Shown here in pieces: positions 19,355 through 22,661 of a stretch of 22,661 bases of DNA. The notes under the pieces are model-generated. The model did no database searches. It had not been told where the DNA came from and worked only from the letters and a program-made list of their open reading frames with translations. The stretch spans positions 1 to 22,661 of the forward strand of contig JAHJZL010000054.1 of NCBI GenBank assembly GCA_018826405.1, given 5' to 3'. The DNA is from Patescibacteria group bacterium (lineage in GTDB: Bacteria > Patescibacteriota > Minisyncoccia > Phycocordibacterales > Phycocordibacteraceae). The stretch's first letter is position 1, and each line of letters begins with the position of its first letter. Position numbers and translations under genes: made by a program.

Positions 19355-20351
19355 GTTCCATGTGCATAAGTACTTCTCTATATAGATCTTCAACAATTTT
19401 CTCTTGCGCAGCTCCGCTTTTAACGTAGTGGTCAAGTCCAGGAGCTGAGTTAATTTCAAGTACTGAATATGATTTAGGCGCTTCATCAATACTGGTTTCA
19501 ATCATAAGATCAACACCACACAAACGCAGACCCATATACGATGTTATGTCTTGGGCAATCTTTGCGAACTCTGGATGAATAGAATGTGTTACATCGATAG
19601 AGTCTCCTCCAGTTGATAGATTTGCATTGTCTCTTAGCTGAACGGACTCGTTCTGCATAAGTATAGATTCTAAAGAGTATCCTTTGCGAGAAATTGAACG
19701 GAGGAGAACTGGATCTTCTAGGTTAATACAAGTATCCCTGCCTTCCTGTTCAAACTGCGCTTGCTTGCGAACAAGCAACTGTCGAATACTACTAGTTCCG
19801 TCACCAACAACCCTTAGAGGAACTCTTTCATATGCAGATATAATCTTTCCATCAAGCACAACAACTCGATAGTCTCTCCCCGCAATTCGCTTCTGCACGA
19901 GCGCAACCCTATCTGCCTTAAATATCTCTTTTAGAGCGCTATAGAATTCCTTCTTTGTGTGCACAACTGAGACAAGGGTGCCCTGGCTTCCGGAATTTGG
20001 TTTAACAACAACTGGGAAGCCCAAAGATACTGCGTATGCATAGGCAGCGTCGATATTCTGCTCTGAGTGTATGGCTTCTGACCACTTCTTAGAAAAGAAG
20101 GCCTTTCCAGTTGGAGTTGGGAAGCCACCTTTCTCTAGAAAGAAACTGGCATAGTCCTTGTCCTTGGCAATCTCTGACGCGCCCAGTGTATTAATATCGA
20201 GTGTATTGTATCTAAAATATCTTCTTCTGCCGTTCTTAAACGTTATCTGCCCTGCAATTCCCCATGTAGGCTCAAGAAGAACACTCGCCCCAAGTTCTGG
20301 GGCAAGACGAGTAAGAAGCTGTCCTAAATAGGGTTTTGGACGTGTAGACAT
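19347..20351 (-). CDS. ATP-grasp ligase, cyanophycin synthetase/GshF-like
   Basis: A 334-residue carboxylate-amine ligase. The ATP-grasp core shows YASFFLEKGGFPTPTGKAFF, LGFPVVVKPNSGSQGTLVSV (ATP-binding Lys and glycine-rich loop), ALVQKRIAGRDYRVVVLDGK and the metal site CGVDLMIE...YSVLEINSAPGLDHY. The RDNANLSTGGDSIDVTHSIH motif is shared with cyanophycin synthetase and the GshF ATP-grasp half. It likely joins an amino acid or peptide to another molecule. The substrate is unknown: there is no Mur-ligase half, so it is not a full cyanophycin synthetase. ATG 20351 is preceded by TACTAT 6 nt upstream. It is translationally coupled to the cyclo-ligase-like gene. Confidence 0.85.
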   Translation of the reverse strand: MSTRPKPYLGQLLTRLAPELGASVLLEPTWGIAGQITFKNGRRRYFRYNTLDINTLGASEIAKDKDYASFFLEKGGFPTPTGKAFFSKKWSEAIHSEQNIDAAYAYAVSLGFPVVVKPNSGSQGTLVSVVHTKKEFYSALKEIFKADRVALVQKRIAGRDYRVVVLDGKIISAYERVPLRVVGDGTSSIRQLLVRKQAQFEQEGRDTCINLEDPVLLRSISRKGYSLESILMQNESVQLRDNANLSTGGDSIDVTHSIHPEFAKIAQDITSYMGLRLCGVDLMIETSIDEAPKSYSVLEINSAPGLDHYVKSGAAQEKIVEDLYREVLMHMEHA

Positions 20352-20392
20352 ACGTGCATAGTATCTGGCTTTTGTCCCTTGTAAAAGAACGG

Positions 20393-20398
20393 TATTCT
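20393..20398 (+). promoter_or_regulatory. -10 box TATTCT deciding the alkyltransferase start
   Basis: It ends 6 nt before ATG 20405 and argues against the longer in-frame ORF from 20354, which would overlap the divergent promoter. Confidence 0.5.
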
Positions 20399-20404
20399 TT
20401 TCTT

Positions 20405-20713
20405 ATGACATCAGCTTTTGCAGAAACCGTATACGTCCTCACGCGGAAGATTCCAAAAGGGAAAGTTGCAACGTATGGACAACTTGCAGCACTCGCTGGA
20501 AACCCCAAGGCAGCAAGGGCAGTTGGTGCCGCTATGCGTACCAACCCTGATATTCCTAAGACTCCCTGTCACCGAGTTGTTGCCTCGGACGGATCGCTAA
20601 CAGGATATAGCGCAGGCTTTGGAGTGCGTACTAAAAGAGAAATGCTTCTAGCTGAAGGCGTCTCCTTTGAAGGATCAAAGGTTAATCTTTCTGTGTCTCA
20701 GTGGAAGTCGTAG
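20405..20713 (+). CDS. O6-alkylguanine-DNA alkyltransferase family protein (MGMT-like, short)
   Basis: A 102-residue DNA-repair-type protein with only the C-terminal DNA-binding/active-site domain: FAETVYVLTRKIPKGKVATY, GQLAALAGNPKAARAVGAAM, the active-site motif TPCHRVVASDGSLTGYSAGF and TKREMLLAEGV. The Cys of PCHRV is present, so suicidal alkyl transfer is possible. Alkyltransferase-like (ATL) proteins carry Trp instead. The N-terminal domain of full Ada/Ogt is lacking, as in many short homologues. It is transcribed divergently from the ATP-grasp gene. Its 3' end overlaps the convergent pseudouridine synthase by 32 nt. Confidence 0.9.
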   Translation: MTSAFAETVYVLTRKIPKGKVATYGQLAALAGNPKAARAVGAAMRTNPDIPKTPCHRVVASDGSLTGYSAGFGVRTKREMLLAEGVSFEGSKVNLSVSQWKS

Positions 20714-21488
20714 CGTCAGCACCAAGTCCAAGAAGACGAAGAAATGTGGCAAGTTCTTTTCCTTCAATAACTCGGTAGCCTCCAGACTTAACTGGACCCA
20801 TTTTTATATTCATGATGCCGATTCTCTTCAACTCCGTAACTTCGTTGAAGAGTGCAACAACCATTCGTCTAATTTGATGCGTCTTCCCTTCAGTAAGAGT
20901 AATGCGGAATCTGTTCTCTGACAGAACCTCAACCTTTGCAGGCTTTGTTACGTATCCTTCAATAGAAACTCCTTCCTCCATTTTGTCTTTAAAAGTTGCA
21001 CGCAAGGGGAGCTTTGTTCGCACTTCGTACGTCTTCTCGTGCGAGTGCTTAGGGTTTAGAAGCCTATCTGTAATTCTTCCGTCATTAGTGATCAAAAGAA
21101 GTCCGTGTGAAGCTTTGTCGAGGCGTCCTACTGGAAAGGGAGACATGCGCTTTAAATCTGCCGGCAAGCTATCCAAGACGTTCTTCTCGCCTGTTGCCTC
21201 CCGATGCGTGTCCATTCCAGCAGGCTTATTGAACGCGAGGTAAATATAGGCCTTAGGACGCCCATGTCCGCGTACTTCAACTGTATCCATTTCGCGTATC
21301 TTGTCTCCGATTTGAGCTAAAGTTCCATTAACAAAGACCTTCTTCTTTTCAATAAGGATGTCTGCATCTCGTCTTGTTGCGTATCCTTTAAGCGCCAAGT
21401 ACTTGTTAAGACGCATGGGGAATTCAGACCCAGAAGGAGCAGGTGTGGGGACAGGACGCGCACGATTCTTTGGAGTTGGTCTTTTCAT
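20682..21488 (-). CDS. RsuA/RluB-family rRNA pseudouridine synthase
   Basis: Isomerises a uridine in rRNA. After a basic N-terminal tail it has an S4 RNA-binding domain (MRLNKYLALKGYATRRDADI, then KVFVNG). The catalytic domain shows IYLAFNKPAGMDTH, the active-site motif FPVGRLDKASHGLLLITNDG (catalytic Asp), HEKTYEV and FRITLTEGKTHQIRRMVVAL. This is the RsuA/RluB/E/F subgroup; whether it acts on 16S or 23S cannot be told. Start 21488 is preferred because TATCGT ends 6 nt upstream; the in-frame ATG 21506 adds six residues. The 3' end overlaps the alkyltransferase gene. Confidence 0.92.
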   Translation of the reverse strand: MKRPTPKNRARPVPTPAPSGSEFPMRLNKYLALKGYATRRDADILIEKKKVFVNGTLAQIGDKIREMDTVEVRGHGRPKAYIYLAFNKPAGMDTHREATGEKNVLDSLPADLKRMSPFPVGRLDKASHGLLLITNDGRITDRLLNPKHSHEKTYEVRTKLPLRATFKDKMEEGVSIEGYVTKPAKVEVLSENRFRITLTEGKTHQIRRMVVALFNEVTELKRIGIMNIKMGPVKSGGYRVIEGKELATFLRLLGLGADATTSTETQKD

Positions 21489-21519
21489 ATCTGTACGATA
21501 GCGCATATGGGGGAGTTGG

Positions 21520-21525
21520 TATACT
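21520..21525 (+). promoter_or_regulatory. -10 box TATACT upstream of the CYTH gene
   Basis: It ends 7 nt before an ATG at 21533 that opens a 19-codon ORF (to 21592). Another TATACT at 21582-21587 lies 11 nt before the CYTH start. Either could drive the CYTH transcript. Confidence 0.4.
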
Positions 21526-21598
21526 TATGGGCATGGAACACGAGAGCACTGGAATGAGAATATTCGCACTCTCTTACACGCTATACTCATAGATAGTT

Positions 21599-22156
21599 AT
21601 GCAAGAAATCGAAGTGAAAGTAAAAACAAAAGATAACGAAGAGGTGATTCGGCAACTAGAGGCGGCAGGATGTGTCTTCACTGATGCAGTGCATCAAGAC
21701 GATGTTACCTACGCAACAACAAAGGAGTCTATGGATGCCTTCATGCGCGCAAAAGTATTTGTGCGCATCAGAAAGATTAAGGGCGGAGACACAGTGTTTA
21801 CTGTTAAATATGACGACCAACGTCACGTCCTTGGCATGGCAGCTACAGAGCACGAAGTTACTGTTAATTCAGCAGAAGAACTGGAACAGATGCTACTCCT
21901 AATGGGATTTGTAAAAATAGTGCGCGTGCAGAAAACCCGTAGAAAGACCACGTACAAGAATTATGAACTGTGTGTTGATGACGTAGAGGAGCTGGGCTCA
22001 TACATGGAGATAGAGAAACTTGCTGAGAAAGATGCTGATCCGCGCGCAGTACATGAGGAGCTTGTGGGTGTGCTTGAATCCTTGGGTATAGATCTTGAGG
22101 GGCGCGTGTCAAAGGGGTATGACATTCTTATGTTAGATAAAGAAGGATTTGTTTAA
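21599..22156 (+). CDS. CYTH-domain protein (class IV adenylate cyclase / triphosphatase-like)
   Basis: A 185-residue CYTH (CyaB-thiamine triphosphatase) fold protein. The N-terminal EIEVKVK is the ExExK signature that binds triphosphate and metal. It is followed by FVRIRK, TVFTVKYD, EHEVTV, the RKTTYKNYELCVDDVEELG strand pair and YMEIEK near the end, the usual tunnel-lining acidic and basic pairs. Such proteins act on nucleoside triphosphates, thiamine triphosphate or inorganic triphosphate; the substrate cannot be told here. Length is normal. Confidence 0.9.
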   Translation: MQEIEVKVKTKDNEEVIRQLEAAGCVFTDAVHQDDVTYATTKESMDAFMRAKVFVRIRKIKGGDTVFTVKYDDQRHVLGMAATEHEVTVNSAEELEQMLLLMGFVKIVRVQKTRRKTTYKNYELCVDDVEELGSYMEIEKLAEKDADPRAVHEELVGVLESLGIDLEGRVSKGYDILMLDKEGFV

Positions 22157-22163
22157 AGAATTT

Positions 22164-22400
22164 ATGAATAACATTGCCCCAGGAATCTATACGCATTTCA
22201 AAGACTCAAGCAAGGAGTATGAAGTTATAGGAACTGCCTTCCATACTGAGACTGAAGAAGAGATGGTTGTATATAAGCCTTTATATGAGGGAGCTGTGGC
22301 GGAGCTATTTGTCCGCCCAGCGAGCATGTTTCTTGAGTTAGTCTCTAAGCCTGAACTTGGGTATGAAGGTCCTCGTTTTATCCGTGTTCGAGATGCATAA
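22164..22400 (+). CDS. DUF1653-domain protein
   Basis: A 78-residue DUF1653 protein: APGIYTHFKDSSKEYEVIGT, EMVVYKPLYEGAVAELFVRP, ASMFLELV and the terminal PRFIRV, closer to the family consensus than the one at 10962. Function is unknown. ATG 22164 is used; the in-frame TTG 22149 would overlap the CYTH gene. It lies 7 nt after the CYTH stop and is probably co-transcribed, whereas the other copy stands alone in the array. Confidence 0.87.
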   Translation: MNNIAPGIYTHFKDSSKEYEVIGTAFHTETEEEMVVYKPLYEGAVAELFVRPASMFLELVSKPELGYEGPRFIRVRDA

Positions 22401-22402
22401 AT

Positions 22403-22427
22403 CCCCATCCACAGGTGGTGTTTTTTG
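22403..22427 (+). terminator. Possible weak terminator behind the DUF1653 gene
   Basis: CCCCATCCACAGGTGGTG followed by TTTTTT. The stem is short and imperfect (CCAC/GTGG core with a minimal loop), so this is tentative. Confidence 0.35.
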
Positions 22428-22453
22428 CCGGGCAGGCTACCATACACGTACGG

Positions 22454-22661
22454 ATGGATGACTTCCTCAAGATGGATATATTCTTTGTCGTAGCAACTGC
22501 TGCGGCTCTTATTCTATCTGTCCTCTTGGTGCTAGTGCTCATCCGGGTGCTGCGCGTTCTTAAAAACATTGAGGAAGTCACCGATATTGTTGTTGAAGAA
22601 AGCGAGCAGATCCGAGACGATATCCGCGAAGTGCGGGAGAGAGTAAAGAGCGAGGGTCACC
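22454..22661 (+). CDS. Membrane-anchored coiled-coil protein, N-terminal part (runs off window)
   Basis: The frame opens at ATG 22454 and continues past the end. The first 69 codons give a short N-terminus, one strong membrane helix (about residues 9-31, FFVVATAAALILSVLLVLVL) and then a charged helical stretch (IEEVTDIVVEESEQIRDDIR, then EVRERVKSE) that looks like a coiled coil. CATACA ends 7 nt before the ATG, in keeping with a leaderless start. The family is not recognised. The layout resembles small DUF948-like or structural membrane proteins. Confidence 0.65.
   Translation, partial: MDDFLKMDIFFVVATAAALILSVLLVLVLIRVLRVLKNIEEVTDIVVEESEQIRDDIREVRERVKSEGH

Noticed and set aside
21533..21592. 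19-codon ORF upstream of the CYTH gene
   Set aside because: It has a well-placed -10 box, but it is too short and featureless to call; kept only as a note on the promoter.

Overview
The window looks like a piece of a small, streamlined bacterial chromosome, most likely from the Candidate Phyla Radiation / Patescibacteria (Parcubacteria-like). This is an inference from gene style: a short DnaX without its zinc module, a serS-ftsQ neighbourhood, tightly packed genes and the standard genetic code (TGA is used as a stop). Most starts lack a Shine-Dalgarno sequence. A -10 hexamer instead sits 6-7 nt before the start codon, so transcription should begin at, or within a base of, the start codon (leaderless mRNAs).

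Layout. 1-4267 is a housekeeping block: the end of serS, an FtsQ/DivIB-like protein, an inserted minus-strand gene with a degenerate Nudix box, a tRNA-dihydrouridine synthase, dnaX and tRNA-Gln(UUG). Directly behind the tRNA, 4268 to about 10945 is an array of single-gene units separated by a ~30 bp repeat (about 12 copies, always in the same orientation whichever way the gene points). The cargo is typical accessory material: an RBBP9-like hydrolase, two HAD proteins, a histidine phosphatase, GNAT acetyltransferases, cupin, VOC, DUF1653, a small membrane zinc-ribbon protein and an NlpC/P60-like protein. The repeat resembles the T-arm/acceptor 3' end of the tRNA-Gln that begins the array. The tRNA 3' end also sits where a repeat copy would be expected, which suggests a tRNA-anchored, integron-like gene-capture system. 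From 10950 to about 12980 similar one-gene units continue with decayed or unrecognisable separators.

One unit (5264-5447) has no protein gene. It carries a complete RNA transcription unit: a -10 box, a 14 bp closing stem, an intrinsic terminator, and between them a near-exact copy of the 23S rRNA GTPase-associated centre (the L11 / thiostrepton-binding domain). Paired positions differ from E. coli by compensatory changes. This free-standing rRNA-domain mimic is the most striking item in the window.

12980-22661 returns to ordinary chromosome: a membrane-anchored protein, cupin, MsrA, a BaiN/HI0933-type flavoprotein, an ABC-F ATPase, a GIY-YIG protein, DoxX and a secreted M23 peptidase. These are followed by a minus-strand pair (ATP-grasp ligase and a short 5-formyl-THF cyclo-ligase-like protein), an O6-alkylguanine-DNA alkyltransferase-type protein, an RsuA/RluB-type pseudouridine synthase, a CYTH protein, a second DUF1653 protein and the start of a membrane/coiled-coil protein.

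Two expression styles coexist. Most genes are leaderless with only a -10 box. Four inserted genes (1628-2065, 4948-5178 and 9953-10441 on the minus strand, 7504-8256 on the plus strand) have a Shine-Dalgarno-like sequence (weak for 9953-10441) and a strong intrinsic terminator. The three minus-strand ones also have -35/-10 promoters. These look like more recent arrivals from other donors. All statements rest on reading the sequence by eye; no database search was possible.
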